NCBI RefSeq assembly: GCF_030268885.1
Contig: NZ_BSSA01000022.1
Span: forward strand, 62,001-126,000
DNA: 64,000 nucleotides
Direction: 5' to 3'
Origin: Kitasatospora phosalacinea
GTDB taxonomy: Bacteria; Actinomycetota; Actinomycetes; Streptomycetales; Streptomycetaceae
Under the pieces are notes generated by a model that was given only the letters and a program-made list of their open reading frames with translations, did no database searches and was not told where the DNA came from. Below are positions 55,030 through 63,318 of this stretch, piece after piece. Made by a program: the position numbers and the translations under genes. Position 1 is the stretch's first letter; each line of letters begins with the position of its first letter.

Positions 55030-55052
55030 GAACGATATTCTCGTTCATGTTC
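55024..55052. promoter_or_regulatory. operator palindrome covering both divergent start codons
   Basis: GAACATGAACGA (55024-55035) and its exact complement (55041-55052) flank TATTC. The ATG of the MFS gene (55047) and the reverse-strand ATG of tetR (55029) both lie inside the arms. The AT-rich centre supplies TATTCT-like -10 elements in both directions about 7 bases before each ATG, so both genes could be transcribed as leaderless mRNAs from overlapping promoters. Confidence 0.7.
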
Positions 55053-56258
55053 TCGCGGGGCTTCACCACCCTCTGGGCGTCCGTCACCATATCCAGCCTC
55101 GGCGACGGCATGCGCTTCGTCGCCCTCCCGCTGCTCGCCGTCGGACTCACCGACGACGCGCGGCTGATCGCCCTGGTCGCGCTGGCCGGACAGCTGCCCC
55201 CGCTGCTGCTCGCCCTCCCGGCCGGGGTCTGGGCCGACCGTGCCGACCGGCGTCGGATGCTCCTCCGGTCGGACGTCGCCCGCGCCCTCGTGGTCGGCGC
55301 CCTGGCCGTCGCGGTGGCCGCGGACGCCGCCCGGATCGGCTGGCTGGTGCTGGCCGCGGCGCTGCTCGGCGCCGGGGAGGTCGTCCACGGCGCGGGCTGG
55401 TCCGGCATGGTCCCCGCCCTGGTCCCGCCCGCCGGGCGGGCCCGGGCCAACTCCCGCCTGCAGGCCGGGGCCCTGATCGCCGACACCCTGCTCGGCACCC
55501 CGCTCGGCGCCGTCCTGTTCGGACTGGCCGCGACCCTCCCGCTCGTCGTCGACAGTCTCTCCTTCGCCGCCGCGGCCGCCCTGCTGCTCCTGCTGCGCGG
55601 CGACTTCCGCCCCGGCGGCGCGGAACCGCCCCCCGCCCGGGCCCCGCTGGGGCACCAGGTCGCCGAAGCGCTGCGCTGGCTGCGCGGCCGCCCCGTCCTG
55701 TTCCGGCTCTGCCTCGCCCGCGGCCTCACCGGGGCGGTCGCCTCCGGGCTGATCGCCGTCCTGGTCCTCTACGCGAGCCGGGCCCAGCGCCTCGGTCCGA
55801 CCGGATTCGCCCTGCTGGTCGCCGCGTTCGCCGTCGGCGGCCTGCTCGGCAGCACGGTCACCCCGCGCCTGCTGCACCGCTGGGGCGTCCGCACCACCGT
55901 GGTCGTCGGCGTCCTCGGCTCGGCCGGCTGCGCGCTCCTCGTGGCGCTCGCCCCGACCCCCGCGGTCGCCGCCCTCGCCGTCGCGGGCTACGGCGCCACC
56001 GACTTCGCCTGGGCCATCGGCGGGGTGACCCTGCGCCAGTCCCAGATCCCGTCCCGCCTGCTGGGCCGGGTCTCCATGGTCTACCAGCTGGTCTTCAGCG
56101 CCGCGGGCGCGAGCGGCGCCGCCCTCGCCGGGCTGCTCGCCCACCAGTGGGGCGTCCGGGCCCCCTACTTCGCGGGCGCGGCGCTGCTGCTCGCCGTCCC
56201 CCTGCTGCTGCCGGGGGCCCGCCGGGAGGCGGAGGGGTGGGCCCTCGCGGGCGGCTGA
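55047..56258 (+). CDS. MFS transporter (MFS_3, exporter type)
   Basis: The 403-residue protein starts at ATG 55047 (MFSRGFTTLWASVTISSLGDGMRFVALPLLAVGL). It has 12 predicted membrane helices and the motif A variant GVWADRADRRRML near 66. The overall shape matches the EntS/MFS_3 exporters of siderophores, macrolides or other small molecules. Control by the divergent TetR protein is strongly suggested by the shared palindrome. No ribosome site precedes the ATG. Confidence 0.88.
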   Translation: MFSRGFTTLWASVTISSLGDGMRFVALPLLAVGLTDDARLIALVALAGQLPPLLLALPAGVWADRADRRRMLLRSDVARALVVGALAVAVAADAARIGWLVLAAALLGAGEVVHGAGWSGMVPALVPPAGRARANSRLQAGALIADTLLGTPLGAVLFGLAATLPLVVDSLSFAAAAALLLLLRGDFRPGGAEPPPARAPLGHQVAEALRWLRGRPVLFRLCLARGLTGAVASGLIAVLVLYASRAQRLGPTGFALLVAAFAVGGLLGSTVTPRLLHRWGVRTTVVVGVLGSAGCALLVALAPTPAVAALAVAGYGATDFAWAIGGVTLRQSQIPSRLLGRVSMVYQLVFSAAGASGAALAGLLAHQWGVRAPYFAGAALLLAVPLLLPGARREAEGWALAGG

Positions 56259-56279
56259 GAAAGGGAGCGCGCGCATTCG

Positions 56280-56431
56280 GGGGCTCGGGGAACGGCGAGT
56301 CCGTGCTGCTGGCGGCCGGAGCCCATCGAGGCGTCCGTGCCGCTTCGGGCCGCCTGAACAGAACCCGAAGCCGACGGCACGCACGAGCAGTGAACCGCGA
56401 GCAGCCCCGGGCCCGCCGTTCCCCGGGCCCC
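56280..56431 (+). repeat. structured intergenic repeat, copy A
   Basis: This 152-base element has terminal inverted repeats, GGGGCTCGGGGAACGGCG at the left and its near-complement at 56414-56431 (17 of 18). An inner hairpin is built from GTGCCG-CTTCGGG and CCCGAAG ... CGGCAC. A closely similar copy in the opposite orientation lies at 63141-63304. It fills the space between two convergent genes (stops at 56258 and 56449). GGGCCCC-TGA-GGGGCCC at its right end is a further terminator-like stem. Confidence 0.75.
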
Positions 56432-56448
56432 TGAGGGGCCCTCGTGCC

Positions 56449-56727
56449 TTACGCGGCGGGCAGCTCGTCCAGGCCCTCCTGGACCAGCTTGGCGACGCGG
56501 TCGAGCGCCGCCTCGGCGCCCTCCGCGTCGGCCGCGAGGACGACGGTGTCGCCGCCGGCCGCGCCGAGGGCGAGCAGGCCGAGCATGGAGCCGGCGTTGA
56601 CCGGGGCGCCGCCCTCCTTGGCGATGGTCATCGGGACGCCGGTGGAGGTGACGGCCTTGACGAAGATGGAGGCGGGACGGGCGTGCAGGCCCTCGGCCCA
56701 ACCGATGGTGACGCGGCGCTCAGCCAT
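56449..56727 (-). CDS. ptsH: phosphocarrier protein HPr
   Basis: HPr passes phosphate from enzyme I to the sugar-specific PTS enzymes. The 92-residue protein has the active-site His15 in EGLHARPAS and the region around NAGSMLGLLALGAAGG, with Ser at the regulatory position. Length and motifs are typical. No enzyme I or II genes are adjacent, as is usual in Streptomyces, where ptsH stands alone. It is divergent from the acetyltransferase gene and convergent with the MFS gene across repeat A. Confidence 0.95.
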   Translation of the reverse strand: MAERRVTIGWAEGLHARPASIFVKAVTSTGVPMTIAKEGGAPVNAGSMLGLLALGAAGGDTVVLAADAEGAEAALDRVAKLVQEGLDELPAA

Positions 56728-56885
56728 GAGAGGTGCCTTTCACGTGGTGCAGGGTGGTGCAGGGTTGTCTAGACCAGTGTTGCACGGCCGGGCACCGCGG
56801 GCCCGGCGGCGCGGACGGCAGGCCCAGCGTGCCGTGCCCGGCACGCCTGGCGCCACCCGGCTCGCCGACGACTACGCTGGCGGGC

Positions 56886-59660
56886 GTGGAGCACGAGCGC
56901 ACGCAGGCGGACAACGGGTACCCGCAGCACTGGGAGGCGGACGTCCTGCTGCGCGACGGCGGGACGGCCCGGATCCGGCCGATCACCGCGGACGACGCCG
57001 AGCGGCTGGTGGAGTTCTACGAGCAGGTCTCGGACCAGTCCAAGTACTTCCGCTTCTTCGCCCCGTACCCGCACCTGTCCGACAAGGACGTCCGCCGCTT
57101 CACGCAGCACGACTACGTCAACCGGGTCGGCCTGGCGCTGGTCGTCCGGGACAGGTTCGTCGCGACCGTCCGCTACGACCGCACCGACAGGGACGGGATG
57201 CCGTCCACCACCGGCACCGACGCCGAGGTCGCGTTCCTGGTGCAGGACGCGCACCAGGGCCGCGGCATCGCCTCCGCGCTGCTGGAGCACATCGCGGCGG
57301 TGGCGCAGGAGCGCGGCATCCGCCGGTTCACCGCCGAGGTGCTGCCGGAGAACCGGAAGATGGTGAAGGTCTTCACCGACGCCGGCTACACCCAGCGGCG
57401 CAGCTTCGCCGACGGCGTGGTGCACCTGGAGTTCGACCTGGAGCCGACCGCCGCCTCGCTCGCCGTGATGCGCGCCCGCGAGCACCGCGCCGAGGCCCGC
57501 TCCGTGCAGCGCCTGCTGACGCCCCGCTCGATCGCCGTGGTCGGCGTCTCGCGCAACCCGCAGTCGGTCGGCCGGGCGCTGCTGCGCGCCGCCCGGGCGG
57601 GCTTCGACGGCCCGGTGTACGCGGTGAACCGGGGCGCCGAGCCGGGCACCGAGCTGGAGGGCGTGCCGACCCACCGCTCGGTGCTGGACATCCCCGGGCC
57701 GGTGGACCTCGCGGTGCTCGCGGTGCCCGAGCCGTCCGTCCCGGCAGCGGTCGCCGAGTGCGGGGCGCACGGCGTGCAGGGCCTGGTGGTGGTGAGCGCC
57801 GGGTACGCCGAGACCGGACCGGACGGGCGGGACAAGCAGCGTGCGCTGGTGCGGCAGGCCCGGGCGGCCGGGATGCGGGTGATCGGCCCGAACGCCTTCG
57901 GCCTCCTCAACACCGACCCCGAGCACCGGCTGAACGCCTCGCTGGCCCCCGCGCTGCCCGAGCGCGGCCCGTTCGGCGTGTTCTGCCAGTCCGGGGCGAT
58001 CGGCGTGGCCCTGCTGGAGGCCGCGCACCGGCGCGGCACCGGCATCTCCTCGTTCGCCTCGGTCGGCAACCGGGCCGACGTCTCCGGCAACGACCTGCTG
58101 CAGTACTGGGAGGAGGACGCCGCCACCGAGGTGGTGCTGCTCTACCTCGAGTCCTTCGGCAACCCGCGCAAGTTCACCCGGATCGCCCGCCGGCTGGCCG
58201 CCGCCAAGCCCGTGGTGGTGCTCAAGGGCGCCCGGCACACCGGCAGCCTGCCGCCCGGCCACGCCGTCCAGCCCGCCGCCACCCGGCTGCGCGACGCCAC
58301 CGTGGACGCCCTGTTCCAGCAGGCCGGGGTGATCCGGGTGGACACCATCACCGAGCTCTTCGACACCGGCGAACTCCTCGCCGGGCAACCGCTGCCGCGG
58401 GGCGGCCGGATCGCGATCGTCGGCAACTCCGACTCGCTCGGCCTGCTCACCTACGACACCTGCCTGAGCGCCGGGCTGCGCCCCCGCACCCCCGTCGACC
58501 TGACCACCGGCGCGAGCGGCGAGAACTTCCGGGTCGCCCTGGACACCGCGCTCACCGACCCGGGCACCGACGCCGTGATCGCCGTCGCCATCCCGCCGAT
58601 CGGCGTGCACGGCCCCGAGGCGGCCCCCGAACTCGCCGAGGACGACCCCGAGATCGCCCGCGCCCTGCTGGACGCCGCCGCCCGCGGCCGGGAGCTCGGC
58701 AAACCGCTGCTGCTGGCCCACCTCGCGCTGCCCGCGCTGGTCGCCCGGCTGCGCGCCGGGGGAGTGCCCGCCTACCCCGCCCCGGAACGCGCCGTGCACG
58801 CGCTGGCCGACGCCGTCCGCTACGCGAAGTGGCGCCGCCGTAGCGCCGAGGCCGAGGAGACCGCCCGCGTCCCCGAGCTGGAGGGCGTCGACGAGCACGC
58901 CGCCCGCGCCCTGGTCGAGCGCGCCCTGACCAGCCGGGAGGCGGTCGCCGCCCGGCTGCAGGCGGGCGGCGCCCGGGTCACCCTGCCCGACGCCGAGGCC
59001 GCCGAACTGCTCGGCCACTACGGCGTCCCGGTCAGCCCCGCGCTGCCCGCCCCCGACGAGGCGAGCGCCGTCAAGGCCGCCGCCACCCTCGGCTACCCCG
59101 TCGCCCTGAAGGCCACCGCCGAGCACCTGCGGCACCGCCCCGACCTGGGCAGCGTCCGGCTCGATCTGACCGGCGAGGCCGAGCTGCGCCGCGCCCACCA
59201 CGAGCTCGACGCCCTGCTCGGCGGCGCCGCCCAGGCCGAACTGGTGGTGCAGCGGCTGGCCCCGCGCGGCGTGGACACCGTGATCGGCGCGGCCGTCGAC
59301 CCGGCCGTCGGCACCATCCTGTCCTTCGGCCTCTCCGGCGCCCCCGCCGAACTGCTCGGCGACGTGGCCCACCGCCTCGTCCCGGCCACCGACCGGGACG
59401 TGGCCGAGCTGATCCGCGAGGTGCGGGCCGCCCCGCTGCTGTTCGGCTGGCGCGGCGCCGAGGCGGTGGACACCGACGCGCTGGAGGAGGTGCTGCTGCG
59501 GGTCTCCCGCCTCGTCGACGACCTGCCCGAGGTCGCCTCGGTCGACCTGGAGCCCGTCGTGGTCGCCCCGCACGGCCTGACCGTGCTCGGCGCCCGGGTC
59601 CGGATCGCCCCGCTGCCGGTCCGCACCGATCTGGGACCGCGCGCCATGAGCACGCTGTAA
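56886..59660 (+). CDS. GNAT / NDP-forming acyl-CoA synthetase protein acetyltransferase
   Basis: The 924-residue protein starts at GTG 56886 (MEHERTQADNGYPQHWEADV). The N-terminal GNAT domain (about 20-185) has the acetyl-CoA loop QDAHQGRGIASALLEHI. Then come the CoA-binding domain (LLTPRSIAVVGVSRNPQSVGRALL, near 215), two ligase-CoA domains (FCQSGAIGVALLEAAHRRGTGISSFASVGNRADVSGND) and a C-terminal ATP-grasp-like domain (near 690-924). Proteins with this architecture, such as Pat of Streptomyces, acetylate and so inactivate acyl-CoA synthetases; the GNAT-first order is the reverse of Salmonella Pat. The synthetase part is usually non-catalytic and senses ligand. Targets are not encoded nearby. 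Confidence 0.88.
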   Translation: MEHERTQADNGYPQHWEADVLLRDGGTARIRPITADDAERLVEFYEQVSDQSKYFRFFAPYPHLSDKDVRRFTQHDYVNRVGLALVVRDRFVATVRYDRTDRDGMPSTTGTDAEVAFLVQDAHQGRGIASALLEHIAAVAQERGIRRFTAEVLPENRKMVKVFTDAGYTQRRSFADGVVHLEFDLEPTAASLAVMRAREHRAEARSVQRLLTPRSIAVVGVSRNPQSVGRALLRAARAGFDGPVYAVNRGAEPGTELEGVPTHRSVLDIPGPVDLAVLAVPEPSVPAAVAECGAHGVQGLVVVSAGYAETGPDGRDKQRALVRQARAAGMRVIGPNAFGLLNTDPEHRLNASLAPALPERGPFGVFCQSGAIGVALLEAAHRRGTGISSFASVGNRADVSGNDLLQYWEEDAATEVVLLYLESFGNPRKFTRIARRLAAAKPVVVLKGARHTGSLPPGHAVQPAATRLRDATVDALFQQAGVIRVDTITELFDTGELLAGQPLPRGGRIAIVGNSDSLGLLTYDTCLSAGLRPRTPVDLTTGASGENFRVALDTALTDPGTDAVIAVAIPPIGVHGPEAAPELAEDDPEIARALLDAAARGRELGKPLLLAHLALPALVARLRAGGVPAYPAPERAVHALADAVRYAKWRRRSAEAEETARVPELEGVDEHAARALVERALTSREAVAARLQAGGARVTLPDAEAAELLGHYGVPVSPALPAPDEASAVKAAATLGYPVALKATAEHLRHRPDLGSVRLDLTGEAELRRAHHELDALLGGAAQAELVVQRLAPRGVDTVIGAAVDPAVGTILSFGLSGAPAELLGDVAHRLVPATDRDVAELIREVRAAPLLFGWRGAEAVDTDALEEVLLRVSRLVDDLPEVASVDLEPVVVAPHGLTVLGARVRIAPLPVRTDLGPRAMSTL

Positions 59661-59771
59661 CCTTGCGTGGTTGCCCGCTCGGCAGGACCGGGCGACCCCC
59701 GGTGCGGTGAAGGCCGGGAGACCCGGCGCAGTGCCACCCGCCGCAGCGGCGGGACATGCCAGGATGGAGAT

Positions 59772-60356
59772 ATGGCGAAGACCGGTACCACCACGCAGGA
59801 CCTGCGGTCCGCGATCGAGCGCAGCGGCTACTACCCGGCGCTGGTCTCCGAGGCGGTGGAGTCCGCGGTGGGCCCCGAGCCGATCACCTCGTACTTGGTG
59901 CACCAGGAGACCACCTTCGACGCCAACGAGGTCCGCCGGCACGTCACCGTGCTGGTGCTCACCCCGTCCCGCTTCGTGGTCAGCCACACCGACGAGCAGA
60001 ACGGCGACGCGGCCACCCCCGTCCCGTACGCCACCACCTCCACCGAGACGGTCCGGCTGGACCGGATCACCTCCGTGGTGGTCAGCCGCATGGTCGCCAA
60101 CCCCGAGACGTACACCCCCGGCACCCCGCCGCGCGAGGTCGTCCTCACCATCGGCTGGGGCGCCGTCCAGCGCCTCGACCTGGAACCGGCCGGCTGCTCC
60201 GACCCCAACTGCGAGGCGGACCACGGCTACACCGGCTCCGCCACCGCCGACGACCTGTCGCTGCGGGTCAGCGAGGCCGGGGACGGGCCGGAGACGGTCG
60301 CCCAGGCGCTGGTGTTCGCCCGGGCGCTGTCCGAGGCGACCGTGGCCAACGGCTGA
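59772..60356 (+). CDS. DUF5998 family protein
   Basis: The 194-residue protein starts at ATG 59772 (GGATGGAGA upstream). Its sequence (LRSAIERSGYYPALVSEAVESAVGPEPITSYLVHQETTFDANEVRRHVTVLVLTPSRFVVSHTDEQ) and the CSDPNCEADHGYTGS segment are those of DUF5998, an actinobacterial family of unknown function. A CSDPNCEADH cluster may bind a metal. The stop is 6 bases before the phosphodiesterase gene, so the two form an operon that continues through thymidine kinase and the sulfurtransferase. Confidence 0.85.
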   Translation: MAKTGTTTQDLRSAIERSGYYPALVSEAVESAVGPEPITSYLVHQETTFDANEVRRHVTVLVLTPSRFVVSHTDEQNGDAATPVPYATTSTETVRLDRITSVVVSRMVANPETYTPGTPPREVVLTIGWGAVQRLDLEPAGCSDPNCEADHGYTGSATADDLSLRVSEAGDGPETVAQALVFARALSEATVANG

Positions 60357-60362
60357 CCCGGC

Positions 60363-61520
60363 ATGCACCACGAGGACCCCTACGACCTGCTCGACCCGGC
60401 CGACGCCCCCGCCCCGCGCTACGGCTGCGCCTCGCTCTCCGACCTGCTGCCCACGCTCGCGGCGGGCCTCGGCGTGCCCGGTTACCGGTCCGTGCTGCCG
60501 CTGGAGCCCGCCGACCGGGTCTGCGTCTTCCTGGTCGACGGCCTCGGCTGGGAGCTGATCCGGGCCAACCCCGACTGGGCGCCCTTCCTCAACTCGCTGA
60601 CCGCCGGGCACTCCCCGATCACCGCCGGGTTCCCGTCCACCACCGCCACCTCGCTGGCCTCGGTCGGCACCGGCCTGCCGCCCGGGCAGCACGGCCTGGC
60701 CGGGTACACGGTGATGATCCCCGACAGCGGGCGGCTGATGAACCAGCTGCGCTGGAACCCGCCGGTCGACCCGCACGCCTGGCAGCCCTACCCCACCGTC
60801 TTCGAGCGGGCGCACCAGGCCGGGGTGGCCACCGCCCAGGTCTCCTCCCCGCTGTTCTCCTCCACCCCGCTCACCCAGGTCGCGCTCTCCGGCGGCACCT
60901 TCCTCGGCCGCACCACCGGCGAGGAGCGCATCGACCGGGCCGCCGCCTGGCTGGCCGAGCACGACCGCGCCCTGGTCTACACGTACCTCAGCGAGCTGGA
61001 CGCCGCCGGGCACCGCTACGGCGTCGACTCCGGCGAGTGGCGGCTCACCCTCTCGGTGATCGACCGCCTCGCCCGCCGCCTCGCCGAGCAGCTCCCGCCG
61101 CGCTCCGCGCTGTACGTCACCGCCGACCACGGCATGATCGACGTCGCCCCGGAGAACCGGATCGACTTCGACGAGGACTGGGAGCTCTCGGCCGGAGTCG
61201 CCCTGCTCGGCGGCGAGGGCCGGGCCCGCCACGTCTACGCCCACCCCGGCGCGGCGGGCGACGTGCACGCGGTGTGGAGCGAGGTGCTCGGCGAGCAGAT
61301 GTGGGTCGCCACCCGCGAACAGGCCGTCGCCGCGGGCTGGTTCGGCCCCACGGTGGACGAGCGGGTGCTGCCCCGGATCGGCGACGTGGTCGCCGCCGCC
61401 CGCGACGACATCGCGATCGTCGCCACCCGCAGCGAGCCCGGCGAGTCCCAGATGGTCGGTCTGCACGGCTCGATGACCCCCGTCGAACAGCTCGTCCCGC
61501 TGCTCGAAGTCCGCGGCTGA
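60363..61520 (+). CDS. alkaline phosphatase-superfamily phosphodiesterase (nucleotide pyrophosphatase type)
   Basis: The 385-residue protein has the type I phosphodiesterase/nucleotide pyrophosphatase core. It shows the first metal Asp in VCVFLVDGLGWELI near 57, the catalytic Thr in AGFPSTTATSLASVGTGLPPGQHGL near 87, YLSELDAAGHRYG near 210, TADHGMID near 250 and a final metal His in VGLHGSMTP near 365. All metal-binding residues are present. No signal peptide, so it is cytoplasmic. It could hydrolyse nucleotides, phospholipid heads or similar diesters; substrate unknown. It is co-transcribed with DUF5998 and thymidine kinase. Confidence 0.9.
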   Translation: MHHEDPYDLLDPADAPAPRYGCASLSDLLPTLAAGLGVPGYRSVLPLEPADRVCVFLVDGLGWELIRANPDWAPFLNSLTAGHSPITAGFPSTTATSLASVGTGLPPGQHGLAGYTVMIPDSGRLMNQLRWNPPVDPHAWQPYPTVFERAHQAGVATAQVSSPLFSSTPLTQVALSGGTFLGRTTGEERIDRAAAWLAEHDRALVYTYLSELDAAGHRYGVDSGEWRLTLSVIDRLARRLAEQLPPRSALYVTADHGMIDVAPENRIDFDEDWELSAGVALLGGEGRARHVYAHPGAAGDVHAVWSEVLGEQMWVATREQAVAAGWFGPTVDERVLPRIGDVVAAARDDIAIVATRSEPGESQMVGLHGSMTPVEQLVPLLEVRG

Positions 61521-61563
61521 GCCCGCCCGTTGACCCCCTCACCCGAAAGGCTGCTGCCCCGCC

Positions 61564-62211
61564 ATGGCTGAACTGGTGTTCTTCTCGGGCACGATGGACT
61601 GCGGCAAGTCGACGCTCGCCCTCCAGATGGACCACAACCACGCCGCCCGCGGCCGCCAGGGCATCATCTTCACCCGCCACGACCGGGCCGGCGCCGCCAC
61701 CATCTCCAGCCGGCTCGGCCTGCGCGCCGACGCGGTCGAGGTCGGCGACGACTTCGAGTTCCAGGCGTACGTCGTCCACCTGCTCTCGGCCGGCGGCCGG
61801 GTCGACTACCTGATCTGCGACGAGGCGCAGTTCTTCTCCGCCGCTCAGATCGACCAACTCGCGCGGATCGTCGACGAGTTGGGCATCGACGTGTTCACCT
61901 TCGGGATCACCACCGACTTCCGCACCAAGCTCTTCCCCGGCTCCCAGCGCCTGATCGAACTCGCCGACCGGGTCGAGGTCCTCCAGGTCGAGGCGCTCTG
62001 CTGGTGCGGCGCCCGCGCCACCCACAACGCCCGCACCGTCGGCGGCGTCATGGTCGTCGAGGGCGCCCAGGTCGTGGTCGGGGACGTCGCCGTCAACGAG
62101 GACGAGATCGGCTACGAGGTGCTCTGCCGCCGCCACCACCGCCGCCGCCTCACCGCCGCCACCGCCCGGGCCGCCGTCCTCTCCCCGGACGTCCTCCCGT
62201 TCGAGGGCTGA
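61564..62211 (+). CDS. tdk: thymidine kinase
   Basis: Thymidine kinase phosphorylates thymidine to dTMP in salvage. The 215-residue protein starts at ATG 61564. It has the P-loop GTMDCGKST (9-17), Walker B-like LICDEAQFFS near 80, and the zinc-binding lasso with CWCG and CRRHH, a type II thymidine kinase. It sits in the block after the phosphodiesterase gene (43-base gap). This provides a salvage route that complements the B12-dependent RNR at the other end of the window. Confidence 0.95.
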   Translation: MAELVFFSGTMDCGKSTLALQMDHNHAARGRQGIIFTRHDRAGAATISSRLGLRADAVEVGDDFEFQAYVVHLLSAGGRVDYLICDEAQFFSAAQIDQLARIVDELGIDVFTFGITTDFRTKLFPGSQRLIELADRVEVLQVEALCWCGARATHNARTVGGVMVVEGAQVVVGDVAVNEDEIGYEVLCRRHHRRRLTAATARAAVLSPDVLPFEG

Positions 62212-62295
62212 GCCCTTCCCGGCCGGATCGTTTCGCCGGGTGACGCGATCCCCGTCCCGGCCCCGACCACCGCCCCCGCACGCCACAATGACGGC

Positions 62296-63123
62296 ATGAC
62301 CTCGCCCCTGATCACCGTCGCCGAACTCGCCGACGCCCTCGGCACCGACCGCGCGCCCGTCCTGCTCGACGTCCGCTGGGCGCTCGGCGGCCCGCCCGGC
62401 GCCGAGGAGTACGCGAAGGGCCACCTGCCCGGCGCGCACTACCTCGACCTCGACCGCGAACTCGCCGACCCGCCCGGCCCGGCCGGCCGCCACCCGCTGC
62501 CCGACCCCGACCGCCTCGCCACCGCCCTGCGCCGGGCCGGCGTCACCGCCGAGCGCCCCGTCGTCGCCTACGACGCCGGGCCCGCGCTCTCCGCCGCCCG
62601 CGCCTGGTGGCTGCTGTGCTGGGCCGGCCACGGCGACGTCCGGGTCCTCGACGGCGGCCTCGCCGCCTGGACCGCGGCAGGGCACCCGCTCACCACCGAC
62701 GCCCCGGCCCCCGGCGAGGGCGACTTCAAGGTCGAACCCGGGCACCTCCCCACCGTCGACGCGGCCGGTGCGGCCGAACTCGCCCGCACCGGCCTGCTCC
62801 TCGACGCCCGGGCCGGTGAGCGCTACCGCGGCGAGACCGAGCCGGTCGACCCGCGGGCCGGGCACATCCCGGGCGCCGCCTCCGCCCCCACCACCGAGAA
62901 CCTCGGGCCCGACGGGCGCTTCCTGCCCCCGGCGGCGCTCGCGGCCCGCTTCGCCGCGCTGCACGTCACCGACCCGGCCCGCACCGCCGTCTACTGCGGC
63001 TCCGGCGTCACGGCCGCCCACCAGCTCCTCGCCCTGACCCTCGCGGGCCACGAGGGCGTCGCCCTCTACCCGGGCTCCTGGAGCGAGTGGTCCGCGAACC
63101 CGGCCAACCCCGTGGAACTCTGA
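62296..63123 (+). CDS. sseA: sulfurtransferase (mercaptopyruvate/thiosulfate type)
   Basis: The 275-residue protein has two rhodanese domains: LLDVRWALGGPPGAEEYAKGHLPGAHYLDLDRELADP and RHPLPDPDRLATALRRAGVTAERPVVAYDAG (first, inactive), then LLDARAGERYRGETEPVDPRAGHIPGAASAP and the active loop YCGSGVTA (second). CGSGVTA, rather than CRKGVTA, is typical of 3-mercaptopyruvate sulfurtransferase. It moves sulfur to cyanide or thiols. The gene ends the block before repeat B and the convergent sepH gene. The -10-like CACAAT just upstream (near 62284-62289) suggests its own promoter. Confidence 0.9.
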   Translation: MTSPLITVAELADALGTDRAPVLLDVRWALGGPPGAEEYAKGHLPGAHYLDLDRELADPPGPAGRHPLPDPDRLATALRRAGVTAERPVVAYDAGPALSAARAWWLLCWAGHGDVRVLDGGLAAWTAAGHPLTTDAPAPGEGDFKVEPGHLPTVDAAGAAELARTGLLLDARAGERYRGETEPVDPRAGHIPGAASAPTTENLGPDGRFLPPAALAARFAALHVTDPARTAVYCGSGVTAAHQLLALTLAGHEGVALYPGSWSEWSANPANPVEL

Positions 63124-63140
63124 GGCGGGACGCCCCTCCA

Positions 63141-63304
63141 GGGGCCCGGGGAACGGTGGGCCCGGGGCTGCCGCGGGTGCACTGCCGGTGCGTGCGGTGG
63201 CTTCGGGTTCTGTTCAGGCGGCCCGAAGCAGCACGGACTTTCCGATGGGCTCCGGCCACCAGCAGCAGCACGGACTCGCCGTTCCCCGAGCCCCTGGAGG
63301 CGCG
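63141..63304 (-). repeat. structured intergenic repeat, copy B
   Basis: This 164-base element is the inverted near-copy of repeat A (56280-56431). It ends in GGGGCCCGGGGAACGGTG (63141) and the complement of GGGGCTCGGGGAACGGCG (63304). It carries the same inner CTTCGGG ... CCCGAAG hairpin. The ends extend for several more bases as an inverted repeat (CCTCCA/TGGAGG). Like copy A it lies between convergent genes. Confidence 0.75.
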
Positions 63305-63318
63305 CTCCCGCAGGGGCC

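Noticed and set aside
56769..61466. 1565-codon minus-strand frame opposite the acetyltransferase to phosphodiesterase genes
   Set aside because: Same antisense effect; the plus-strand reading shows complete GNAT, DUF5998 and phosphodiesterase motifs.
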